The notes under the pieces were generated by a model that was given only the letters and a program-made list of their open reading frames with translations, ran no database searches and was not told where the DNA came from. The position numbers and the translations under genes were made by a program. Source: Dyadobacter frigoris (lineage in GTDB: Bacteria > Bacteroidota > Bacteroidia > Cytophagales > Spirosomataceae). Taken from it: a stretch of DNA of 64,000 bases. Below, piece after piece: positions 55,933-64,000 of this stretch. Positions within the stretch are counted from its first letter, which is position 1; every line of letters starts with the position of its first letter. The DNA lies in the NCBI RefSeq assembly GCF_005280585.1, contig NZ_SZVO01000007.1, positions 361,493-425,492 of the forward strand. The letters run 5' to 3'.

Positions 55933-58248
55933 TTATTTCACAATTCTCAATTTAGCGAAGCTTAGCAGCAAAGTTTTGTCACCGACTTTATCAAACTTTA
56001 CTGTTGCCTTTCTGTCTGTACCGTTTACGTCCATCTTAACAACCGTGCCAAAACCAAATTTGGAATGTTCCACCTTATCGCCTTCGACAAGTTCATGGGT
56101 ATCACTCGGTACAAAATCGGATGAAGGTGTGTGAGAAGATGCCGCAGTGGTAGGTTTTGGCTCAGTTGGTCTTCGCGGACTTAGATTTTTCACAAAAGAC
56201 ATAGGCGACGAAGATGAACCTTCACGTCCGATCTCCCTTTGGAAAGATTGGGAAATATTCAGGTATTTTGCATCCACTTCCAATAAAAACCGGCTTGGTT
56301 CACACATTTTCAAACGTCCCCATTGATAACGGCTTTCCGCATAGGAGAAAGTAAGTTTTTGTTCAGCCCGCGTTATGGCCACATAAAAAAGACGGCGTTC
56401 TTCTTCCAGATCCTGCCGGCTTTCCAGCATCATCTGACTTGGGAAAAGATCTTCTTCCAAACCTACAATGAACACATTTCTGAACTCCAGACCTTTTGCG
56501 GAGTGAATTGTCATCATCGTAACGCGGTCATTATCTTCGTTTTCGTCTGGTTCATCAGCATTTGTCAAAAGTGAAACGGATTGAAGAAAAGCACTTAATG
56601 TTTTGTCTTCGTTTTCTTCACTGTCAACAAATTCCTTGATCGCATTCAGTAATTCCTGAACGTTTTCATAACGCGAAAGTCCTTCTACGGTTTTGTCTTC
56701 ATATAGATCTTTCAGTATTCCTGAAACTTTTGCAATATGTGCCGAAACTTCAAAAGCATCTTTTCCGGCTTCAATCATCAGCTTAAAGCTTTTGATCAAA
56801 GTGCCAAACTGTTCTATTGGTGTAATCGTCCGGCCGGTTGCATAATTTCCAATATTACTCACAACCTCCCAGATCGGGACATTATTTTCAGCAGCTGTTA
56901 CCGTAATCCTGGCAACCGTAGTATCACCAATGCCACGTTTTGGAAGATTGATAATTCTTTTAAAAGCTTCTTCATCGCGTTGGTTAACCGTAAAACGCAG
57001 ATAGCCTAAAATATCTTTAATCTCTTTTCTTTGATAAAATGACTGACCGCCGATAATCCGGTACTTTATTCCAAGTTTCCGAAGCGCTTCTTCAAAAGAA
57101 CGTGACTGCGCATTGGTACGGTAAAGAATTGCAAAATTCTCGTTTTTGAGCGATTTCTGCATTTTTTCTTCAAAAATGGCTCCCGCAACCAAACGTCCTT
57201 CTTCGTTATCCGAACCTGCCTTAATGACATCAATCATAGAACCTTCCTCATTTACCGTGAAGGTTTCTTTTTTCAATTGGGATTTGTTTCGGGCAATTAC
57301 AGAATTCGCAGCGTTAACAATCGTACTTGTTGAACGGTAATTTTGTTCCAATTTGATGGTTTGAACATCCGGAAAATCCTTTTCAAAATTCAGAATATTC
57401 TCAATATTGGCTCCACGGAAGGCATAAATACTTTGCGCATCATCACCTACAACCACAATATTCCGGTTAACCGCCGATAATTTTCTGGTAATAAGATACT
57501 GCGAAACGTTGGTATCCTGAAACTCATCCACCATCACATGCTGGAATTTGTGCTGATATTTGTACAAAACATCAGGGAAATCACGGAACAGAATATTAGT
57601 GTTGAAGAGCAGATCATCAAAATCCATCGCATTCGCCTGAAAGCAGCGTGTTACATAGGTTTTGTAGATCCGACCGATTTCTTTCATTTTAGCCGCTTCA
57701 TCATCTGCCTGGATTACGGCATTGTTGATATAATCGTCCGCAGAAACCAATCTGTTTTTCGCTCCGGAAATCCGGTTATAAACCACATTTGCTTTATAAA
57801 CCTTATCATCCAGATTGTATTCCTTTATAATACTGCGCAACAATGACTTTGAGTCGTCGGTATCATAAATCGAAAAATCGCTGGTATAACCAAGATATCT
57901 TGCTTCGATCCGCAGGATTTTAGCAAAAACCGAGTGAAAAGTACCCATCCAGATATTTCTTGCTTCTGTCCCAACAGCCCCTTCGATACGTTTCCGCATT
58001 TCTCCGGATGCTTTATTTGTAAAAGTCAGGGACAAAATACGAAACGGATCTACGCCATTTTCAATCAAATGGGCAATCCTGTAAGTAAGTACTCTTGTTT
58101 TTCCTGAACCGGCGCCGGCAATAATCATCAATGGACCATTACCATAAACCACAGCCTGGCGCTGCGGTTCGTTCAGTGTATCTAAATATTCTGGCTTGCT
58201 CAATCTATCTACCTCCTTATGTATATTATTCGTATCTGTATTCTTCAT
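55933..58248 (-). CDS. pcrA: UvrD/PcrA-type ATP-dependent DNA helicase
   Basis: A 771-residue superfamily-1 helicase for DNA repair. The Q-motif segment LNEPQRQAV is followed by Walker A AGAGSGKTRVL, and other motifs are VDEFQDTN (II), LEQNYRST (IV) and TIHSAKGLEF and VAITRAEQKL (V, VI). The C-terminus carries a Tudor-like segment VEHSKFGFGTVVKM, typical of PcrA. The ATG at 58248 is preferred: an upstream start would add 15 residues that are not part of the family, and a -7 element lies between. Confidence 0.94.
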   Translation of the reverse strand: MKNTDTNNIHKEVDRLSKPEYLDTLNEPQRQAVVYGNGPLMIIAGAGSGKTRVLTYRIAHLIENGVDPFRILSLTFTNKASGEMRKRIEGAVGTEARNIWMGTFHSVFAKILRIEARYLGYTSDFSIYDTDDSKSLLRSIIKEYNLDDKVYKANVVYNRISGAKNRLVSADDYINNAVIQADDEAAKMKEIGRIYKTYVTRCFQANAMDFDDLLFNTNILFRDFPDVLYKYQHKFQHVMVDEFQDTNVSQYLITRKLSAVNRNIVVVGDDAQSIYAFRGANIENILNFEKDFPDVQTIKLEQNYRSTSTIVNAANSVIARNKSQLKKETFTVNEEGSMIDVIKAGSDNEEGRLVAGAIFEEKMQKSLKNENFAILYRTNAQSRSFEEALRKLGIKYRIIGGQSFYQRKEIKDILGYLRFTVNQRDEEAFKRIINLPKRGIGDTTVARITVTAAENNVPIWEVVSNIGNYATGRTITPIEQFGTLIKSFKLMIEAGKDAFEVSAHIAKVSGILKDLYEDKTVEGLSRYENVQELLNAIKEFVDSEENEDKTLSAFLQSVSLLTNADEPDENEDNDRVTMMTIHSAKGLEFRNVFIVGLEEDLFPSQMMLESRQDLEEERRLFYVAITRAEQKLTFSYAESRYQWGRLKMCEPSRFLLEVDAKYLNISQSFQREIGREGSSSSPMSFVKNLSPRRPTEPKPTTAASSHTPSSDFVPSDTHELVEGDKVEHSKFGFGTVVKMDVNGTDRKATVKFDKVGDKTLLLSFAKLRIVK

Positions 58249-58265
58249 TCGTATCGCACAAAACC

Positions 58266-58273
58266 CAAAGTTA
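58266..58273 (-). promoter_or_regulatory. Candidate -7 element for pcrA
   Basis: Reads TAACTTTG on the minus strand, a full match to TAnnTTTG, 17 bases before the preferred ATG. No clear -33 TTG is seen. It supports the shorter start. Confidence 0.3.
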
Positions 58274-58539
58274 GGAAAAACCGGCAAATGCACTCTTTTC
58301 TATTATATATATGATCAAGAGTTTACAATCATTTAACCGGAAAATTAAAACATCGTGACAAATAGAACGTCCGACTTCGGTTATTGGTTTTGATAAAACA
58401 GAAACAAACCGGAGATTTGTTTAATGGTCGGCATATCGATGTTTTTCCTTTCCTATATATAGATGTAAATTATTGTACCGGTTCAATAAGTCTTTGGGCT
58501 AAGTTTTGAGCGATACATATTAATAGAACAAGAACTTAT

Positions 58540-58893
58540 ATGAGCACATTAAATATAGAAGACCAGCCACTCGAAGCGCAATGGGAACATTTACTTCAGA
58601 CATTGGAAGAATTGTTGGGCAAACGACCGAGTGATCTCAATGGCGTATTATTTCTGATAGGCGTACAGGAATTGGGGCAGGGCGCTAAAAGATTTACCAA
58701 AGAACAAAAACAGGATCTCATGCACATAGGAATATGTAAGGTATTAAGTCTGTCTTCTTATTATCAGTTTGAAAAAAGGGATAAGGACGGCTGGCCGCAT
58801 TATATATTGAACAGGGCATTGCCGCAGGGTGGTATTGACAAGCAGGAAGCGCTACTGAAAATGCATGTAATTGAGTATTTTAGAGGCATGTAG
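58540..58893 (+). CDS. Conserved hypothetical protein
   Basis: A 117-residue soluble protein, mostly helical. Notable segments are LNGVLFLIGVQELGQGAKRFTKEQKQDLMHIGICKVL (about residues 33-70, read in two parts), then YYQFEKRDKDGWPHYILN. It has a pattern typical of small conserved Bacteroidota proteins without known function. It stands alone in front of a small LuxR-type gene. Confidence 0.7.
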   Translation: MSTLNIEDQPLEAQWEHLLQTLEELLGKRPSDLNGVLFLIGVQELGQGAKRFTKEQKQDLMHIGICKVLSLSSYYQFEKRDKDGWPHYILNRALPQGGIDKQEALLKMHVIEYFRGM

Positions 58894-59046
58894 CCACCCT
58901 GTTGCTCAAAACTTCTTGCTGTTTTAAAATACTTTCACTTTCTTACAAACTCATTGGATTGGTTGACCCTGTGTCCGATGAAATCTACTTCGCTTCAACG
59001 TTGTGAAAAACAGATTGGATAATTATTCATTTTGTTTTACACATCT

Positions 59047-59337
59047 ATGAAAAATACTTTTCCCGAAAACAACTTTCCAATCTCCCTTCAGGACGATTGT
59101 TTCTACTCTATAACCAAAAGGGAATGGGACGTTTTATTGCTATTGACCGAAGATCTGTCAAATCAAGAAATCGCAGATGGGTTACATCTCTGTAGAAACA
59201 CAGTAAAACATATCGAAGAAGGATCGCTGAAAAACTCCAAATTTCAGGAAAAGATCAACTTGCTCGTTTTTCCAGGCAAAACCAGGCTTGGCTTAAAAAT
59301 AAGTATTTTCAATTTCATCCACCCCACTAACCAATAA
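59047..59337 (+). CDS. Small LuxR/GerE-type helix-turn-helix protein
   Basis: A 96-residue protein with a GerE-type helix-turn-helix at about residues 21-55 (SITKREWDVLLLLTEDLSNQ, then EIADGLHLCRNTVKHIEEG). There is no receiver or sensor domain. After the recognition helix the sequence departs from the family. The ATG at 59047 is preferred over a TTG 15 bases upstream. It is read toward the export-type locus at 59.6-63.5 kb and could regulate it; this is inferred. Confidence 0.75.
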   Translation: MKNTFPENNFPISLQDDCFYSITKREWDVLLLLTEDLSNQEIADGLHLCRNTVKHIEEGSLKNSKFQEKINLLVFPGKTRLGLKISIFNFIHPTNQ

Positions 59338-59369
59338 ATCCATCTATTTGTTTATTAAATTATACAAAC

Positions 59370-59416
59370 TGTATACCCAAGTGTACAAATATAGATTAAT
59401 CAGTATAATACCTTTG
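59370..59416 (+). promoter_or_regulatory. Dyad and -7 element upstream of the YbaB-like/DUF5686/HlyD genes
   Basis: TGTATAC-CCAA-GTGTACA (59370-59387) is a dyad with one mismatch. TACCTTTG (59409-59416) is a full match to TAnnTTTG. No clear -33 TTG is present, so activation by a regulator is possible. A ten-codon reading frame (ATG at 59454 to TAA at 59486, MKKIYLSLSD) follows. The rest of the 59487-59577 stretch shows nothing I can name. Confidence 0.4.
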
Positions 59417-59589
59417 TTAGGAAAACTATCCTGTATATCTAATATTTTCAGTTATGAAAAAGATTTATTTATCACTTTCCGATTAACCAAGAATTTCTAA
59501 TACCTGCCGTGAGGCCTCAGATAGCTATTCCCGGATAGTTTAAGTCAAAGATTTCTCGTTCGGCCTAATGTTTAGCTATTATCGGAAAC

Positions 59590-59826
59590 TTGGGCTTGGA
59601 AGGGTTATTACCATCAAACGATTTGGTGCGGAATAATGGTGAGATTGAAATTACTGTAAATGGATTGATGCAAATAATCAATGTCAAAATTAATTATATA
59701 GCGGATACAGACCACTTGGGAAAGACGTTCCAGGCAACTACAAATCATGCTTTTGAGTTAGTTAATAACAAATCGAAACACGCGATTGCATCACTAGCTC
59801 AAAGCTATGGCCTGCCAGGTCTTTAA
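59590..59826 (+). CDS. Small YbaB/EbfC-like protein, non-ATG start
   Basis: A 78-residue ORF starting at TTG 59590 (an ATT at 59578 is also possible). The core resembles YbaB/EbfC nucleoid-associated proteins: NNGEIEITVNGLMQIINVKIN matches the G-x-V-x-V-T-x-N-G strand pattern, then the helix NHAFELVNNKSKHAIASLAQ and the ending GLPGL. The usual N-terminal helix is missing, so the protein is short. It may be a divergent member or a 5'-truncated remnant. It lies 45 bases ahead of the DUF5686 gene in the same direction. Confidence 0.5.
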   Translation: MGLEGLLPSNDLVRNNGEIEITVNGLMQIINVKINYIADTDHLGKTFQATTNHAFELVNNKSKHAIASLAQSYGLPGL

Positions 59827-59871
59827 GGTTTACATTTTCCAAACATTAGATAAAAATCATCCTTTATACAC

Positions 59872-62277
59872 TTGCTTATCAGATTAATATACACACATTT
59901 ATTTATTTTGTTTTCGATCCATTGTACGGCCCAAACATTGAATGGCATTGTACTTGATTCTGAGACAAAACACGTTGTTCCATTTGCTTCGGTACGCATC
60001 TCAAATACCCGGCAAGGTACAAATGCCGACCTTAATGGAAAGTTTAGCATGATTGTTAACTCATATCCGATTACAATCAATGTTAGTTGTGTTGGCTATA
60101 AGACGCGTAGCATCCTTTTTCAAGATAATAAGTCTCCAATTGAAGTAGAACTGAAAATTGTTTCGGGAGAGTTGAATGAAATAACTGTGAGGAAAGGGAT
60201 AAATCCAGCACTTCCAATTATTAAAAAGGCAAGTAAAAACAGAAAACGTAATAACCCAGACCGTTTCCTGGCATACAGCTACCAGTCTTATAATAAGGTA
60301 TTTGCCTCCCTGGATTCTAATGCTTCCTTGTACAGGCAAATGAAGGAACGAAAGAAAATTTTCGAGAATCGAGAAATTTTTGTGAGCGAGTCGGTGGTAC
60401 AACACAAATACAAGAGGCCAAATCAGAGGCAAGAAAAAATTATTGCTTTCAAAACATCCGGTGTTCAAAACCCGCTACTCGCCTCTTTGCTTACCGACTT
60501 TCAATCTTTTGGGTTCTACATGGATTGGTTCGTATCATCGATAACGGATAAGAGTTATTTGAGCCCACTTGCCCCGAACGGCAATACTAAATATGACTTC
60601 GAACTTTTGGATACGCTTGTAAATGGAACAGACAGCACATACATAATTTCATTCAGACCTAAGCCATCGGTAAATATTCCCTTATTAACTGGGTTTGTAC
60701 ATATTAATACCAATAAATATGCAATAGAAAATATAGTTGCAACGTCGAATGACAATGATAGAGATATTAATATCCAAATCCAGCAGCAGTACCAGATACT
60801 GGATAGCATTGGATGGTTTCCAGAACGTAGTAATACCATAATTTCATTCAGAGATTCTACCAATCGCCTTTCCGGTCTAAAATATGTTCATAAAAGTTTA
60901 TTCTCACAACTCAATATTGACCCTTCCTTTAAGGTATCGGATTTCAACCCTGTAAATAGAGAAATCGCTTCTAGCGCTGCAACATTATCAGATTCCATTT
61001 TGTCGGTGAGCCGGATTGACAGCCTCTCGGTAATGGAAAGCAACACTTATGATTTTTATGAAAGTAAACATAATAAATTAAAAGGAGTTGAAAGTATGTA
61101 TACAATCATAGAAACCGCCTTGCTGGGATATGTTCCACTATCAAAAATAAATTTACCACTAAAGGATTTCATCAATTACAACAAATTTGAAGGACTGCGG
61201 TTGGGTTTGGGTTTCCAGACAAATGACGGAATTTCGAAAATGATCAGGATTGGAGGGTATATTGGTTATGGAATAAAAGATCAGGCATGGAAATATGGTG
61301 GAGATTTACAATTCAATTTTGGAAAAGATCTGAACCGAAACTTACAACTGAACTATGAGCAAAATGTAGAGGAGCCAGGCACCATCCCCTATATGGATCA
61401 AAATAGAAACAGGTATTCATACAGGGAGTTTTGGGGATCCAGGATGGATAGCGTTCGCAGGATCAGCCTTATATTCAGCAGTTTTATACGTTCAAACTTA
61501 CTATACAACTTTTGTCTTACTAATGAAGTTCGAAACCCAATCTACGATTATCAGTTAACATCTAACGATATCCGCGTGTCACCGGCAAATTTGAAAAATA
61601 CGGAAATTTCTGGCTTGATAAGATACCGCACAGGCGAGAAAAAAATGAATTTGGGAAAAGGAGTTTTTATAACAGGTAAACCCACTACAGATGGGTATAT
61701 TAGGATTGCCAGGGGTATTAAAAGCTTCAATGCTATGTTTGACTACATTAAAATAAATGTTGGATTTGAAAGCAGGTTTCAAACAAAATTATTGGGCGAA
61801 ACATCTTATCAACTTGCCGCTGGATATATAGCAGGTAAAGCTCCATACAGCTATTTGTACAATGGAGAAAGTGCCGGCGGAGTTAGAAAATGGGGTTATA
61901 TTAACAATTCTTTTAATACCATGAACTTATATGAGTTTGTGTCCGATAAATACTTTTCCGCTTTTATTCGGCAAAATCTGGGCCAAAGGTTTTTTCGGAG
62001 TCCATTTAAAATATCTTCCCCCGAAATATCTTTTAGTCAAGGAGTATACTTTGGATTCCTCTCTCACCAAAACCAGTTTAGTCAACCCGAATATAAGGTT
62101 GCCAAAAAAGGGTACTTGGAATCAGGTATGATTACTGACAAATTGCTAAGATTAAGGTATTTGAAAATTGTATATATTGACTTTGGTATAGGGCTATTTC
62201 TCAGGTATGGCTCTTATTCAAAAGATGAGTTAAGTGAAAATCTATCCTTCAGGCTTTTAACAAGTGCTTCTTTCTGA
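59872..62277 (+). CDS. DUF5686-like outer-membrane protein with carboxypeptidase-regulatory domain
   Basis: An 801-residue exported protein starting with TTG (no in-frame ATG precedes it; the signal peptide ends in CTAQ). Residues of about 22-95 form a CarboxypepD_reg-like beta domain (LNGIVLDSETKHVVPFASVR then GKFSMIVNSYPITINVSCVGY). The remainder is a large beta-rich region ending in LSFRLLTSASF, fitting the DUF5686/TonB-receptor-like barrel group. In this phylum such genes often sit beside peptide-export genes. It overlaps the next gene by one base (TGATG). AT-rich relative to the housekeeping genes. Confidence 0.78.
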   Translation: MLIRLIYTHLFILFSIHCTAQTLNGIVLDSETKHVVPFASVRISNTRQGTNADLNGKFSMIVNSYPITINVSCVGYKTRSILFQDNKSPIEVELKIVSGELNEITVRKGINPALPIIKKASKNRKRNNPDRFLAYSYQSYNKVFASLDSNASLYRQMKERKKIFENREIFVSESVVQHKYKRPNQRQEKIIAFKTSGVQNPLLASLLTDFQSFGFYMDWFVSSITDKSYLSPLAPNGNTKYDFELLDTLVNGTDSTYIISFRPKPSVNIPLLTGFVHINTNKYAIENIVATSNDNDRDINIQIQQQYQILDSIGWFPERSNTIISFRDSTNRLSGLKYVHKSLFSQLNIDPSFKVSDFNPVNREIASSAATLSDSILSVSRIDSLSVMESNTYDFYESKHNKLKGVESMYTIIETALLGYVPLSKINLPLKDFINYNKFEGLRLGLGFQTNDGISKMIRIGGYIGYGIKDQAWKYGGDLQFNFGKDLNRNLQLNYEQNVEEPGTIPYMDQNRNRYSYREFWGSRMDSVRRISLIFSSFIRSNLLYNFCLTNEVRNPIYDYQLTSNDIRVSPANLKNTEISGLIRYRTGEKKMNLGKGVFITGKPTTDGYIRIARGIKSFNAMFDYIKINVGFESRFQTKLLGETSYQLAAGYIAGKAPYSYLYNGESAGGVRKWGYINNSFNTMNLYEFVSDKYFSAFIRQNLGQRFFRSPFKISSPEISFSQGVYFGFLSHQNQFSQPEYKVAKKGYLESGMITDKLLRLRYLKIVYIDFGIGLFLRYGSYSKDELSENLSFRLLTSASF

Positions 62278-63455
62278 TGCAACACAAACCTCAGGTTCTT
62301 CCCCCGGAATTTATTGAAACCTCCCTGGAGTGCTATCTCCCAAAAGTAGATGTACGGAGCCAAGCCATTTACTGTACCCTGATAGCTTTGGTGCTTGGCA
62401 TTCTTATATCCTTGCCTTTTTTATATGTGGACATATCTGTAAAAAGTATAGGGGAGATACGCGCGATTTCAGAGAAGACCGAAGTAAAGCCTCTGATCGG
62501 TGGTGAGATAAAGGTAATAGAGATTCACGAGAATCAGTATGTTCGCAGAGGTCAGTCCTTACTATCACTCAAAACGGATATTTTAGATAGTAAGTTACGG
62601 TTTAACGCACTGCAGCAAACAGAGAAGAATAGCTTTATTCAGGATCTTAGCCATTTGGTATCTTTGGACTCTGCCGGGCTGCTGGATGCTAAGGGCTTTG
62701 TTTCTTCACTTTATGGTCAACAGTACAGCCAGTTTAAATATAATTTGTTAGAAAACATTCTACATCTGAATAAGGAACTCAAAGAATTAAATGCCGATCG
62801 AGGTTTGTATCAACATAAAGTAATGCCAATACGAGAGTACGATGCCAAGGAGTTTGAATATAATAAGCTTACTGCTGCATATCGCCTATTGAAAGAAAGG
62901 CAAATCAGTTCTTGGCAGGGAGACCTAAATACACACAAAGCTACCTTGTCCCAATTAGAGGCTGAACAACGACAACTGTTGGAGGAAAAGAAAAATTATA
63001 GCGTTCTGGCTCCTATATCGGGTACTATTCAGCATGTCTCTGGGAAATATTCGGGAAGTTATCTAAGTCCTGGAGAGTCGTTGTGTATCATTTCACCAAA
63101 CGACTCGCTTTTGGCAGAGTGTTATGTAACTCCCTCCGATATAGGTTTTCTAAAAACCGGGATGGCTGTGAATTTTCAGATAGATGCTTTCAACTATAAC
63201 GAGTGGGGAATGCTTCAAGGGCAAATAATTAATATTTCAGACGACTATATTCTTATCCAAAACAAACCTATTTTCAAAGTTAAATGCTTAATCAAGAACC
63301 TAACTTTGAAGCTTAGGAAAGGCCATAGTACCAAAGTAAAAAAAGGAATGACTTTCCAGGCAAGATTCCTGGTAACCCGCAGAAGTCTATATCAGCTCGT
63401 TTATGACAAAGGCGATGATTGGCTAAATCCGGTCCGACGCAATGAAATATTATAG
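62277..63455 (+). CDS. HlyD-family periplasmic adaptor (membrane fusion protein)
   Basis: A 392-residue inner-membrane adaptor. One membrane span lies at about residues 31-53. A lipoyl-like half follows (VIEIHENQYVRRGQSLLSL near residue 83), then a coiled-coil hairpin (about 100-245) and the second lipoyl half with YSVLAPISGTIQHVSG. The beta-barrel part ends the protein. Such adaptors link an ABC exporter to the outer membrane, often for peptides with double-glycine leaders. No ABC transporter follows: the next features are a terminator-like hairpin and the 16S gene, so the exporter partner is missing here. Confidence 0.85.
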   Translation: MQHKPQVLPPEFIETSLECYLPKVDVRSQAIYCTLIALVLGILISLPFLYVDISVKSIGEIRAISEKTEVKPLIGGEIKVIEIHENQYVRRGQSLLSLKTDILDSKLRFNALQQTEKNSFIQDLSHLVSLDSAGLLDAKGFVSSLYGQQYSQFKYNLLENILHLNKELKELNADRGLYQHKVMPIREYDAKEFEYNKLTAAYRLLKERQISSWQGDLNTHKATLSQLEAEQRQLLEEKKNYSVLAPISGTIQHVSGKYSGSYLSPGESLCIISPNDSLLAECYVTPSDIGFLKTGMAVNFQIDAFNYNEWGMLQGQIINISDDYILIQNKPIFKVKCLIKNLTLKLRKGHSTKVKKGMTFQARFLVTRRSLYQLVYDKGDDWLNPVRRNEIL

Positions 63456-63639
63456 TTGCCAAGAAAGGTTACGGCCCAGTAACTATTTATGTGTACAATC
63501 TTTATTTAAAGTAATCTTCCGTATGTATTTCCCTGAATGTTCATCGAGAAGTACTTCTATGTTTCTTTTATAGGCTTGGCTAAATATTTAAAAAAAGTTT
63601 CAGAACTACACTTTTGACTTTTAGCGAGTTACCCCAAAA

Positions 63640-63664
63640 GGCGAAATTTATTTCGTCTTTTTTT
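63640..63664 (+). terminator. Terminator before the rRNA operon
   Basis: GGCGAAAT (63640-63647) pairs with ATTTCGTC (63650-63657; one G-T pair) followed by seven T. The 63456-63639 stretch holds no recognisable gene. Confidence 0.6.
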
Positions 63665-63673
63665 CCTCCGGGG

Positions 63674-63705
63674 CTTGCATCTTAAAATTAAATGTAGGAC
63701 TTTTG
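63674..63705 (+). promoter_or_regulatory. Candidate rRNA promoter
   Basis: CTTG (63674-63677), 20 bases, then GACTTTTG (63698-63705), one mismatch from TAnnTTTG. The leader after it contains GTTCTTTGACAT (63775 on), a segment common in Bacteroidota rRNA leaders. Confidence 0.4.
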
Positions 63706-63860
63706 CACTCCCAATCGGGTAGTACGGCGCTGAGAACGATCATCGCCACGAGTTTCGGAAGATACGGAGCAGAGTTCTTTGACATGATGAAGAGAGTAAG
63801 AAGATAGTACGTTTAAGAAGATAACGTGGGATCTTTCGGGATTACCACAAACAAAAATTT

Positions 63861-64000
<140 letters not shown>

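Noticed and set aside
59454..59486. Ten-codon ORF MKKIYLSLSD as a leader peptide
   Set aside because: Too short to support; no attenuator hairpin or amino-acid run is visible. It may be the remnant of a lost secreted protein gene.
63456..63640. Remnant of an ABC exporter after the HlyD gene
   Set aside because: I read all forward frames and found no ABC or C39-peptidase motif.

Overview
This window reads as a chromosomal segment of a Bacteroidota bacterium of the order Cytophagales, most like Dyadobacter or a close Spirosomaceae relative. The evidence is low GC with little use of Shine-Dalgarno sites, promoters of the TTG-N19/20-TAnnTTTG type, families such as DUF4301, DUF4292, DUF5723, DUF5686 and DUF6787, an atpDC pair on its own, a GT3 (eukaryote-type) glycogen synthase, and a Bacteroidota-type 16S 5' end at the right edge. 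The genus is inferred.

Layout. 1-916: tandem array of a 149-bp unit carrying two small hairpins. 1.1-5.3 kb: asd, a cluster of palindromes, nuoD and a family-10-like glycosyl hydrolase lipoprotein. 5.5-14.6 kb: glycogen synthase, an MNT/HEPN toxin-antitoxin pair, prmA, a 1555-residue exported protein and plsY. 14.7-28.7 kb: M20 dipeptidase, TPR protein, hpt, beta-CASP RNase-like protein, HemJ-like protein, msrA, a small outer-membrane protein, an RluA synthase, a RelE module, a LolD-like ATPase, a large membrane/TPR protein and an orphan DUF433 protein. 29-32.3 kb: atpD-atpC and an amino-acid permease. 32.3-33.5 kb: a Y1 (IS200/REP-type) transposase beside an inverted and then a tandem set of the same class of hairpins found at 1-916. 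33.6-42.9 kb: MG2/TonB-plug protein, the TPR-DUF4292-EnvC run, panB, a second RluA synthase and HigBA. 42.9-44.9 kb: an AT-rich degraded restriction island (frameshifted mrr, an Eco47II-like protein that appears to have lost catalytic residues) bracketed by two related gene tails. 44.9-58.3 kb: DUF5723, recQ, a PBP4-type peptidase, a GT-C-like membrane protein, a MORN-repeat protein, GDP-fucose synthase, an Lrp regulator, DUF4301 and pcrA. 58.5-63.5 kb: small regulators, a YbaB-like small ORF, then overlapping DUF5686 and HlyD-type genes without a transporter. 63.86 kb onward: 5' end of a 16S rRNA gene.

Most genes are housekeeping. The accessory content is the hairpin/transposase system, four toxin-antitoxin-type loci (MNT/HEPN, RelE, HigBA, lone DUF433), the broken restriction island, and the incomplete export locus in front of the rRNA operon. 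The most unusual signal is the hairpin system. At least three loci carry 13-nt palindromes (5-bp stem, 3-nt loop), many followed by a 13-nt A/T-rich tail ending in or near TATAG; stem sequence differs between families while the geometry is kept. One Y1 transposase sits directly beside one of the arrays.
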